20,838 nt of DNA from MED-G82 sp964342675 (GTDB lineage Bacteria > Pseudomonadota > Gammaproteobacteria > Magnimaribacterales > D2472): the NCBI GenBank assembly GCA_964342675.1, contig CAYFFR010000025.1:1-20838 (forward strand). Direction: 5' to 3'. This document shows positions 1 through 7,528 of the stretch, piece after piece. The stretch's first letter is position 1. Every line of letters starts with the position of its first letter. A program made the position numbers and the translations under genes. The notes below the pieces were generated by a model. That model was not told where the DNA came from and searched no databases. It saw only the letters and a list, made by a program, of their open reading frames with translations.

Positions 1-855
1 ACGCTATTTGGAAATGGGGAAAGAACTGGCAATGTAGATATAGTAACCCTAGCACTGAATCTCCTTACTCAAGGAGTTGATCCTGAATTAGACTTATCAA
101 GAATTAACTATGTAGTTAGAGAAGTAGAATATTGCAATCAATTACCAGTGCACCCGAGACATCCATATGGTGGCGATCTTGTTTTTACAGCATTTTCTGG
201 ATCTCATCAAGATGCAATTAAAAAAGGTTTAAGTGCTATTAAAGGCTCAAATGATCCTTACTGGGAAGTGCCTTATCTTCCAATTGATCCATCGGATCTA
301 GGTCGCACATATGAGGCAGTTGTGAGAATTAATTCTCAATCAGGAAAAGGCGGGATTGCATATATCTTAGAAAAAGATCATGGTGTTTCTTTACCCAGAA
401 GACTCCAAATTAGTTTATCTAGCAAAGTTCAGGAAATAGCTGATAGAACTGGTAAAGAATTAGTGTCACATGAGATTTGGGATATTTTTGAAAATAATTT
501 TATCTCTCCCAAGCTAGCATCAGAAATAGTAAATTTTGAGGTAACAACTTCTAACGAGGGGGAAGATAGCATAGAAATAAGCTTAAAGGAAAATGATAAA
601 ATGCACCTCTTATCAGGCTCAGGTAATGGACCAATTGATGCATGCCTTAATGCTCTTAATCAGTATAAGACCGCAAATATAAGCGTTGCTGATTATCATC
701 AACATGCTATGGGTACAGGTTCTGATGCTAAAGCAGTTGCATATATTGAACTTACAGATGGCCACATAAATCGCTGGGGGGTAGGTATAGATGAAAATAC
801 AATTAGAGCATCTTTTAAGGCAATTCTAGTTGGTATAGATAAATTATCTACTTAA
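1..855 (+). CDS. leuA: 2-isopropylmalate synthase, C-terminal part (5' end outside window)
   Basis: LeuA condenses acetyl-CoA with 2-oxoisovalerate in the first committed step of leucine synthesis. The reading frame is open from base 1, so the gene starts upstream; 284 codons are visible. The first residues contain GNGERTGN, the family motif whose Asn helps bind the catalytic metal, followed by EYCNQLPVHPRHPYGGD and AFSGSHQDAIKKG, typical of the long (type 2) LeuA found in Pseudomonas and actinobacteria. The last ~100 residues form the LeuA allosteric/dimerisation domain (GSGNGPIDA near bases 616-642, then a DYHQHAMGTGSDA segment), so leucine feedback control is probably intact. It is the only gene on the plus strand, and its stop overlaps the convergent crotonase gene by 8 bp. 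An internal GTG at 148 could be mistaken for a start, but homology clearly continues upstream of it. Confidence 0.96.
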   Translation, partial: TLFGNGERTGNVDIVTLALNLLTQGVDPELDLSRINYVVREVEYCNQLPVHPRHPYGGDLVFTAFSGSHQDAIKKGLSAIKGSNDPYWEVPYLPIDPSDLGRTYEAVVRINSQSGKGGIAYILEKDHGVSLPRRLQISLSSKVQEIADRTGKELVSHEIWDIFENNFISPKLASEIVNFEVTTSNEGEDSIEISLKENDKMHLLSGSGNGPIDACLNALNQYKTANISVADYHQHAMGTGSDAKAVAYIELTDGHINRWGVGIDENTIRASFKAILVGIDKLST

Positions 856-1621
856 ACTTCGGTTCTCTTTTTTGAAAAAAAGCTGAGACTCCTTCTTGAA
901 ATTCTTCATTACCAAAAATAGTGTTTTGAATCTCTGCTTCATCTTCATAGGTTTCATAGTAAGTCTTCTTAAAAGAATCTCTCATCAACTTTTTAGTATT
1001 TGAAACAGCTTGCGGCGATCTATTTGCAATTACATTTGCCCAATCTAAGGTTACTTTTTCTAAATCCTTAGATGGGCAAATCTTATTGGCAATACCCAGT
1101 TTGTAACATTCTTCTGCTTTAATTTTCTTTGCTTCAATAGCATATTCAAGAGCTTTGTTATATCCAATGCTTCTTGCAAGCAGCCAATTTAGGCCTCCAT
1201 CAGGCACTAAAGCAATATTACTAAAGACTGATAGAATAAATGCATCCTCAGACATAACTTTAAAATCGCATGCTAAAGCAAAAGCTGCTCCTATTCCTGC
1301 AGCAGGTCCGTTAATAGAAGCAATGGTAATTTTTGGCATCTCAATTAGATTTTTAAATGATGGTAAATAGCCTCTCATTAATGCATCTTTTGTATCATCC
1401 CATCCTGCACCTTTCTCTGATAAATCTGCTCCTGAAGTAAACCCTTTACCTTCTCCAGTTAATATCACAACTCTAATATCGTGGGAGTCTCTTAAATAAG
1501 CAGTGGCTTCAGCTAGGTCAAAAACTTGTTGCTCGTTAAATGCATTCATAACATCTGGTCTAGAAAATCTAAGGGTTGCTATACGATCATTTACTTCCAT
1601 TTTTATAGTATCAAATTTCAT
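848..1621 (-). CDS. enoyl-CoA hydratase/isomerase (crotonase) family protein, probably isomerase-like
   Basis: 257-residue single-domain crotonase, acting on an acyl-CoA thioester. The oxyanion-hole segments are clear: FTSGADL (61-67) and NGPAAGIGAAFALACDF (104-120). Aligned by eye to rat enoyl-CoA hydratase, the two catalytic glutamates (Glu144, Glu164) are replaced by Ala113 and Phe133. An Asp is present in ALVPDGG (Asp141), the position and motif typical of PaaG-type isomerases. A double-bond isomerase or related activity is therefore more likely than a standard hydratase, but the substrate cannot be told. The ATG overlaps the tilS stop (ATGA) and a good AGAGG lies 7 nt upstream inside tilS, so it looks translationally coupled as the last gene of the long minus-strand series. 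This gene is not part of the usual gammaproteobacterial cluster. Alternative: a degenerate or differently active hydratase. Confidence 0.88.
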   Translation of the reverse strand: MKFDTIKMEVNDRIATLRFSRPDVMNAFNEQQVFDLAEATAYLRDSHDIRVVILTGEGKGFTSGADLSEKGAGWDDTKDALMRGYLPSFKNLIEMPKITIASINGPAAGIGAAFALACDFKVMSEDAFILSVFSNIALVPDGGLNWLLARSIGYNKALEYAIEAKKIKAEECYKLGIANKICPSKDLEKVTLDWANVIANRSPQAVSNTKKLMRDSFKKTYYETYEDEAEIQNTIFGNEEFQEGVSAFFQKREPKFK

Positions 1622-2586
1622 AATATGTCCTCTAAAATAAGCATCTTCCTATTACACACTATTCTACATCCTTTTTCGTTTTCGTCAGCTCTTGACCACT
1701 GTACATATGAATTCTTAGTAGGATTAGACTGAAAAAATACTTTTATAATTTCATATAATTGGTTTTTATTTGGTAGAGCATAACCAGATTTTTTAATCCA
1801 AAACCTTATGATTTCATCACGAGAGTTTCTATCTAAATTATTGACTTGTGATATTGAAAGTTGATTATTTAGTAAACAATGGTTTGCTAGATCTTGTAAG
1901 TAATTTTCTTTAAGTTGATTATTTTCTTCGGCAAATGAAGCTAGATCTCCTATTTTCAGATTGGCAGATGGCCATCTATGCAAAATCTTAGGTAATATTT
2001 CATGCCTAATATAGTTTCTATCAAAACTTAAATCTTTATTAGATTCATCTTCAGTAAATATTAGAGAGTGATTTTGAACGTATTCTAAAATTTCTGTCTT
2101 TTGGATTGCTATTAATGGTCGTAAAATCCTTAAGCCTTTATATTCCACCGTTTCACGGAAACTTATCAAGCCATCAATGCCTGTTCCTCTAAACATTCGG
2201 TATAGCAATGTCTCTACTCTATCATCAAGGTGATGAGCTAATACTAAGGCCCCATCATTCTTAATTATATTCCTGAAGGCATCATATCGTTTCTTTCTAG
2301 CAGCACTCTCTAGACTTGAATAATCTTTAGGAATTGATATTGTTTTAGAGATGAAGTTTATATCATGCTCATTACAAAAATCTTCACAAAAATTAGACCA
2401 TTCTTTTGATTGAGAAGATATTTGGTGATTGATATGTATCGCATAAATCGACCTATTTTGAAGTAAAGAGTTCTTTAAAACACTGCAATAGTGAAGTAAA
2501 GCTACTGAGTCAGCTCCCCCACTAAAGGCAACATAGATATTCTCTTTATTAGATAATAAGTCTTTTTTGAACTTGTCTTCAAACAA
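1618..2586 (-). CDS. tilS: tRNA(Ile)-lysidine synthase, short form
   Basis: TilS attaches lysine to C34 of the CAU-anticodon tRNA-Ile, changing its decoding from AUG to AUA; it is normally essential. The 322-residue protein has the PP-loop SGGADS (22-27) for ATP adenylation, HHLDDRVET (118-126) and RGTGIDGL (133-140), and the RNYIRHEILP segment (190-199), all typical of the family. It has the catalytic domain and the middle helical domain, but ends where the larger enzymes (E. coli, about 430 residues) continue into the C-terminal tRNA-acceptor-binding domain. The start is TTG at 2584-2586, 2 nt after the accA stop; it gives the usual ~20 residues before the PP-loop, and an AGG lies 9 nt upstream. 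The gene order accA-tilS matches Pseudomonas as I remember it. No frameshift explains the shortness: the stop overlaps the next start. Confidence 0.95.
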   Translation of the reverse strand: MFEDKFKKDLLSNKENIYVAFSGGADSVALLHYCSVLKNSLLQNRSIYAIHINHQISSQSKEWSNFCEDFCNEHDINFISKTISIPKDYSSLESAARKKRYDAFRNIIKNDGALVLAHHLDDRVETLLYRMFRGTGIDGLISFRETVEYKGLRILRPLIAIQKTEILEYVQNHSLIFTEDESNKDLSFDRNYIRHEILPKILHRWPSANLKIGDLASFAEENNQLKENYLQDLANHCLLNNQLSISQVNNLDRNSRDEIIRFWIKKSGYALPNKNQLYEIIKVFFQSNPTKNSYVQWSRADENEKGCRIVCNRKMLILEDIL

Positions 2587-2588
2587 TA

Positions 2589-3533
2589 CTAAGTGCCTAT
2601 CTTCTGAAGTTTTATATACCTTTTATCAACTATATCTTGAACTTTTTTATTTCGAAGAGAAGATAAAGATCTTAAAATTGATGATTTAATTGATGCTGCA
2701 ATCTCTTCATAATCCCTGTGTGCACCCCCTAAAGGCTCTGGAATAATCTCATCAACTATTTTAATTTTAATTAGTTGTTGGGCATTAACTTTCATAGCTT
2801 CAGCTGCTTCAGGTGCATTTTCTGAGGTTCTCCAAACAATAGAAGAGCATGCTTCGGGTGAAGCTACAGAATAAACAGCATGCTCTAAGATAGCAACATG
2901 ATCCCCAACACCTATAGCAAGTGCTCCACCAGAGCCACCTTCTCCAGTTACGATAACTATGATTGGAGTTCTTAATTTAGACATAATAGCCAAGTTTGTT
3001 GCAATTGCCTCACTTTGACCTCTTTCTTCGCCTTCAACACCTGGATAAGCACCTGCAGTATCAATAAAAGTAATGAGAGGAAGAGAAAATCTTTCCGCTA
3101 AGAACATAAGTCTTTTTGCTTTTCTGTAACCTTCGGGTTGTGGCATTCCAAAATTACGTTGTACCTTTTCCTTTGTATCCCTCCCCTTTTCATGGCCAAT
3201 TACCATAATCGGCATACTGTCTAGCTCACCTATGCCACCTATAATAGAACTATCATCTCCAAACTGACGATCTCCGTGTAGCTCTATAAAATTAGTGAAT
3301 ATTGAGTTGATGTAGTCTGATGTATGCGGTCTATTAGGGTGTCTTGCAACTTGAACTTTTTGCCATATTGAGAGCTTAGAAAAAATTTTTTTTCTTAGTT
3401 TTTTTTCTTCTTTTTCTAGCTCATCAATCTGAGGCAATAAATTAGGGTTTTCTTCAGATGCAGACTTAAGAGCTTCAATCTTATCAAGAACCTCAGCAAT
3501 TGGTTTCTCAAATTCTAAAAAATTATTACTCAT
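2589..3533 (-). CDS. accA: acetyl-CoA carboxylase carboxyltransferase subunit alpha
   Basis: The alpha subunit of the carboxyltransferase half of acetyl-CoA carboxylase, which with AccD moves the carboxyl group from biotin-BCCP to acetyl-CoA to give malonyl-CoA. The 314 residues match the usual ~315-320. An N-terminal helical/coiled region (about 1-55) rich in Glu and Lys is followed by FIELHGDRQFGDD (82-94), PQPEGYRKAKRLM (131-143), the FIDTAGAYPG segment (156-165), the oxyanion-type GEGGSGGALAIG (197-208) and YSVASPEACSSIVW (221-234), all conserved in AccA. The ATG is 3 nt after the dnaE stop, the standard dnaE-accA arrangement. No clear Shine-Dalgarno is seen, so translation may depend on coupling to dnaE. 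Confidence 0.98.
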   Translation of the reverse strand: MSNNFLEFEKPIAEVLDKIEALKSASEENPNLLPQIDELEKEEKKLRKKIFSKLSIWQKVQVARHPNRPHTSDYINSIFTNFIELHGDRQFGDDSSIIGGIGELDSMPIMVIGHEKGRDTKEKVQRNFGMPQPEGYRKAKRLMFLAERFSLPLITFIDTAGAYPGVEGEERGQSEAIATNLAIMSKLRTPIIVIVTGEGGSGGALAIGVGDHVAILEHAVYSVASPEACSSIVWRTSENAPEAAEAMKVNAQQLIKIKIVDEIIPEPLGGAHRDYEEIAASIKSSILRSLSSLRNKKVQDIVDKRYIKLQKIGT

Positions 3534-3536
3534 AAT

Positions 3537-6500
3537 CTATTGAATTATAGACACTTTTTCAGTTTTAAATATTCTATGAATTAAGTCTAAATTCTCAGTT
3601 GAAGGCATAATAGTGTATTCGCTTCCTAAATCAATTATAGCTTCTGTTCCATCATTATTAACTTTTAACTTAATTGCGCAGTTTTCTGCCTGCCAGAAAT
3701 TTCCGTTCAGCTTCTTAAGCTCCTCAATAGATGACTTAATATCATCATCTGATAAAGATGTTAAATCAACTAATATAGCTTTGGATCTATGCGTCAAAGT
3801 TTCCTTTAAAATTTCTATGTGCTTGATATTTAATTTAAATGAACTTTCTCCTAGTTGTTGAGATTTATAATTATCATATTCAGCATCGCCTTTAAAGATT
3901 AAGATAGATCCATTCTTTAAATCTTTATGATTTTCTTCAAAGAGTTTAGCTGGAACTATTCCCTCCATTGAGCCTGTACCATCATCGAAGCTTATGAACA
4001 TGATCTGATTGCCACTTTTATCCTGTATTGTTCTACTTTTATTAATAAGGCCAGCAACAGCGATATTATTGATGTTACTTGTAATTGATCCTATTTCATG
4101 GGTTCTAATATGTTTAATTATTTCCTGCATGCTTCTAATAGGGTGACCAGAAAAATAAAAACCGAATGATTGTTTCTCATACTCTAACTTGAGATCTTGT
4201 GATATATCAGAAACATCTTTATATTTCTCATAGGGATTAAAATTTTCTTCTATTTCCGAGAAAAGGTCAGTGTTGTTCATCTTTGAAGATCTTCTTTGGC
4301 CTTCTTTAAGTATATCTTCAAGAGCAGCAATAGCTATTGATCTTGAGGGTGTAATAGAGTCAAATGCTCCAGCCTTAGAAAATGCTTCAATTGTCCCCTT
4401 ACCACCAATTCTAATATCTGTTTTTTTAGTTAAGTCAAATAGATCATTGATCTTTGAATTTGATCTTGTTGATATTAAATGATCAACATATGCTCCTGTC
4501 ACTCCTTTAATGGCACCTAAACCATATTCAATATTATTATCTTTGTTAACTTGAAAGTTTTTAAAAGAGGAATTGATATCTGGTGGTAAAACTTTAATTT
4601 CCATTGATTCGCACTCTTTGAGGAGATCAGCAATTTTATCAGTATTTCCTAATTCTGATGATAGGACAGATGCCATAAAATACTCAGGATAATAAGTTTT
4701 AAGATATGCTGTCTGGTATGAAATTAAAGCATATGCAGCTGAATGAGATTTATTAAAACCATATTCAGCAAAAGTCTCAATGAGGTCAAAGATGTTTTCA
4801 GCAGTTGAGCTATTAATTTGATTGACCTTTTGACATCCTTCTACAAAAATTTCTTTTTGTTCTGCCATCTCATCAGCTTTCTTTTTACCCATAGCCCTTC
4901 TTAAAATATCTGCTTGACCAAGAGAATAGCCCGCTAGTACCTGCGCTGTTTGCATGACTTGTTCCTGATAAAGGATTACTCCATAAGTTTCCTTCAATAC
5001 TGGTTCTAATAATGGATGAGGATAGCTAACTGCTATATTGCCATGCTTCCTATCAACAAATTTTTCATGCATTTTCTGTCTTAAGGGCCCAGGCCTAAAA
5101 AGTGCAAGTAAAGCTACAATTTCTTCAAACTTTGATGGTTTTAATTTTCTAATTAAATCTCTCATACCACCTGATTCAAGCTGGAATACTGCCGTTGTTT
5201 TACCCGATGAAAGAAATTGAAAAACATTTTGATCATCTAAAGGTATTGATTTAATATCTAATGAGTTCTTTTTTTTCTTTATTAAATCTTTGTTGATCTC
5301 TTCTACTGCTTTATCTATGACTGTCAAAGTCCTTAATCCTAGAAAATCAAATTTTACCAGGCCTATTGTCTCAACATCATCTTTATCAAATTGGGTCATA
5401 ATAGAATTTGATTCATGATCAATATAAGTGGGGCAAAAATCAGTTATCTTCCCCTTAGCGATGACTATACCCCCTGCATGCTTACCTACATTTCTTGCAA
5501 TACCCTCAAGCTCAAAAGATAAATCAATAATTTCAGATACCTCACCATCTTCACTAATCATCTTTTTAAAAATAGAATTTTCTTTAATTGCTTGCTTTAA
5601 AGTGATTCCAGGGGCTGCAGGAATCATTTTTGCGATCCTATCTCCTAAAGCATAAGGTTTACCTAGAGCTCTAGCTACATCTCTTACCACACCTCTTGCG
5701 GCCATAGTCCCGAAAGTAGCTATCTGTGATACTGCATCTTGTCCGTATCTATTGCTGACATATTGGATAACTTGATCTCTCTGTTCCATACAAAAGTCTA
5801 TATCAAAATCTGGCATAGATACTCTTTCAGGGTTTATGAATCGCTCAAAGAGAAGGTCATGCTCTATAGGATCTAATTCGGTAATACCTAAAGAAAATGC
5901 CACTAATGAACCTGCTCCTGAACCTCTGCCTGGACCAACAGGCACATTGTTATCTCTAGACCATTGAATAAAATCAGCTACGATTAAGAAATAACTAGAA
6001 AAACCTGTCTTGTGGATAGCTGCAATCTCATAATCTAATCTTTCTTTGTATTGTAATTGCTTGTCAGCATCAAAATTATTGATATAACGCTCTAAATGTT
6101 TTTGAGCTTCATCTGCTAAAAATGAATCAAAGGTATGGTTTGCTGGAACTGGATATTCAGGTAAGACAGGTAATCCAGTGCTGATTGTAACATTGCAAAG
6201 CTTAGCTAATTCGAATGTATTCTGCACAGCCTCTTCATAACCCTTATAAAGAGTGTACATCTCTGATGAAGATTTAAAGTATTGATCTGAACTAAACTCC
6301 TTCTTCCTATTAGGATTGTTGAGAGTGTCTGTTGTATTAATACAGACTTTGATTTCATGTATATCAAAATCTTGTTTCTTAATAAACATTGCATCATTTG
6401 TTGCTATAACCGGGATATCAAGTTGACTAGCAAGTCCCATTAACTTAATTGATATATTCTTCTGACTCTTTGATCCAATAAGCTGCGATTCAATTAATAA

Positions 6501-6992
6501 CGAATCACCAAAAAGCTCCTTGTACTTAGAAGCGTATTGCTCTGCTTCATCAAGCTTATGGTTTTCAATAAGATTGAATAATTCTGATCTTTGTCCGCCT
6601 AAAATTAAAAATAATCCATCCTTATTGTTAATTAAATCAGAATAAAAAATGTAATTATTATCATTCTTTATTTGTTGTTGTGAAGTTGAAATAAGATTGA
6701 TTAAGTTCCGGTAGCCTATATTATTCTTTGCTAAACATAGTATTTCTGATAGTTGACCCTGAAGATCTTGTATTCTTAATACTGATCCTATAATGCCTTT
6801 TATTCCTCTACTTTCAGCATATGTAATAAATTTAACAACACCAAACATATTGTTTAAGTCTGTTAATGCTACCGCAGGCATATTGTCAGCAATTGCTGCA
6901 TCTACAATATTCTTGACTCTGCTTAGCCCTCTAACAATACTGTATTCAGAACTAACTCTTAAATGGATAAAGGGATTCCTGATGGTTGTCAT
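3537..6992 (-). CDS. dnaE: DNA polymerase III alpha subunit (replicative polymerase)
   Basis: Catalytic subunit of the replicative polymerase, 1151 residues (E. coli 1160). Order: PHP domain (about 1-280), palm with the PDFDIDF motif (catalytic Asp395 and Asp397, equivalent to E. coli D401/D403) and FDFLGL (Asp549, equivalent to D555), GPGRGSGAGS (353-362), fingers, the helix-hairpin-helix region after GFNKSHSAAYALISYQTAYLK, an internal clamp-binding peptide NTDLF (907-911, equivalent to E. coli QADMF), and an OB fold with a C-terminal domain (about 975-1151). The PHP metal site is degenerate (LRVSS where active PHP domains have a HxH), so proofreading should come from a separate epsilon subunit. 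The ATG overlaps the rnhB stop (ATGA), and AGGGG lies 6 nt upstream inside rnhB, indicating efficient coupled translation. Confidence 0.99.
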   Translation of the reverse strand: MTTIRNPFIHLRVSSEYSIVRGLSRVKNIVDAAIADNMPAVALTDLNNMFGVVKFITYAESRGIKGIIGSVLRIQDLQGQLSEILCLAKNNIGYRNLINLISTSQQQIKNDNNYIFYSDLINNKDGLFLILGGQRSELFNLIENHKLDEAEQYASKYKELFGDSLLIESQLIGSKSQKNISIKLMGLASQLDIPVIATNDAMFIKKQDFDIHEIKVCINTTDTLNNPNRKKEFSSDQYFKSSSEMYTLYKGYEEAVQNTFELAKLCNVTISTGLPVLPEYPVPANHTFDSFLADEAQKHLERYINNFDADKQLQYKERLDYEIAAIHKTGFSSYFLIVADFIQWSRDNNVPVGPGRGSGAGSLVAFSLGITELDPIEHDLLFERFINPERVSMPDFDIDFCMEQRDQVIQYVSNRYGQDAVSQIATFGTMAARGVVRDVARALGKPYALGDRIAKMIPAAPGITLKQAIKENSIFKKMISEDGEVSEIIDLSFELEGIARNVGKHAGGIVIAKGKITDFCPTYIDHESNSIMTQFDKDDVETIGLVKFDFLGLRTLTVIDKAVEEINKDLIKKKKNSLDIKSIPLDDQNVFQFLSSGKTTAVFQLESGGMRDLIRKLKPSKFEEIVALLALFRPGPLRQKMHEKFVDRKHGNIAVSYPHPLLEPVLKETYGVILYQEQVMQTAQVLAGYSLGQADILRRAMGKKKADEMAEQKEIFVEGCQKVNQINSSTAENIFDLIETFAEYGFNKSHSAAYALISYQTAYLKTYYPEYFMASVLSSELGNTDKIADLLKECESMEIKVLPPDINSSFKNFQVNKDNNIEYGLGAIKGVTGAYVDHLISTRSNSKINDLFDLTKKTDIRIGGKGTIEAFSKAGAFDSITPSRSIAIAALEDILKEGQRRSSKMNNTDLFSEIEENFNPYEKYKDVSDISQDLKLEYEKQSFGFYFSGHPIRSMQEIIKHIRTHEIGSITSNINNIAVAGLINKSRTIQDKSGNQIMFISFDDGTGSMEGIVPAKLFEENHKDLKNGSILIFKGDAEYDNYKSQQLGESSFKLNIKHIEILKETLTHRSKAILVDLTSLSDDDIKSSIEELKKLNGNFWQAENCAIKLKVNNDGTEAIIDLGSEYTIMPSTENLDLIHRIFKTEKVSIIQ

Positions 6993-7528
6993 TTTACACC
7001 CCTAAAAGAAAGCCTATGGATATTAGAGGGTCCAATCTTTTTTAATGTATTTAAATGATCTTTCGTTGGATAGCCCTTATGTTGCATAAAGTTATATCCA
7101 GGAAAGTCGTGATCATATTCTTCCATCAAACGATCTCTATATACCTTGGCAACAATTGAAGCTGCAGATATATTTGCAATAAGGTCATCTCCACCAATTA
7201 CGGGCTCATTACAAATATCTATATCAATTTTAAATCTACCATCTACAAATACCTTTTCTGGTTTTATCTTTAAATTATTAATTGATCTTTTCATAGCTAA
7301 CAGACTTGCATTATGAATATTCAATCCATCTATTTCTTCATTTGTTGCTAAACCTATTCCTATATCGCTATTCTCTTTTATAAGTTGGTATAAATTAGCG
7401 CGTTTCATTGAAGATAGCTTTTTGGAATCTCTTAAGCCATCAATCTTTTTTCCTAAAATCACTGCTGCTGCAACTACAGGACCAGCCAAGCAACCCCTAC
7501 CTACCTCATCAACACCCGCTTCTATCAT
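6989..7528 (-). CDS. rnhB: ribonuclease HII
   Basis: RNase HII cuts the RNA strand of RNA-DNA hybrids and starts removal of single ribonucleotides from DNA. The 179 residues (E. coli 198) contain the family signature GVDEVGRGCLAGPVVAAAVI (5-24) with catalytic Asp7-Glu8, VDGR (95-98) with Asp96, GGDDLIANISAASIVAKVYR (112-131) with Asp114, and the C-terminal GPSNIHRLSF typical of bacterial RnhB. The DEVGRG stretch includes the GR(G) sequence that recognises the RNA-DNA junction. Its ATG lies 20 nt inside the end of lpxB and it overlaps dnaE by 4 nt, placing a ribonucleotide-repair nuclease directly before the polymerase as in other gammaproteobacteria. It starts only a few residues before the catalytic motif, which is normal for the family. 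Confidence 0.98.
   Translation of the reverse strand: MIEAGVDEVGRGCLAGPVVAAAVILGKKIDGLRDSKKLSSMKRANLYQLIKENSDIGIGLATNEEIDGLNIHNASLLAMKRSINNLKIKPEKVFVDGRFKIDIDICNEPVIGGDDLIANISAASIVAKVYRDRLMEEYDHDFPGYNFMQHKGYPTKDHLNTLKKIGPSNIHRLSFRGVK

Noticed and set aside
148..855. GTG at 148 as start of a 235-residue protein
   Set aside because: The frame and clear LeuA homology continue upstream to base 1, so this is an internal valine.
853..873. AAC-TTCG-GTT followed by CTCTTTTTT after leuA, resembling a tiny intrinsic terminator
   Set aside because: The stem has only three base pairs and the sequence is coding for the crotonase C terminus (Glu-Pro-Lys); too weak to call.
868..881. CTTTTTT/AAAAAAAG palindrome-like stretch
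   Set aside because: It consists of lysine and phenylalanine codons of the crotonase C terminus; an all-A/T stem with almost no loop is unlikely to act as a terminator.
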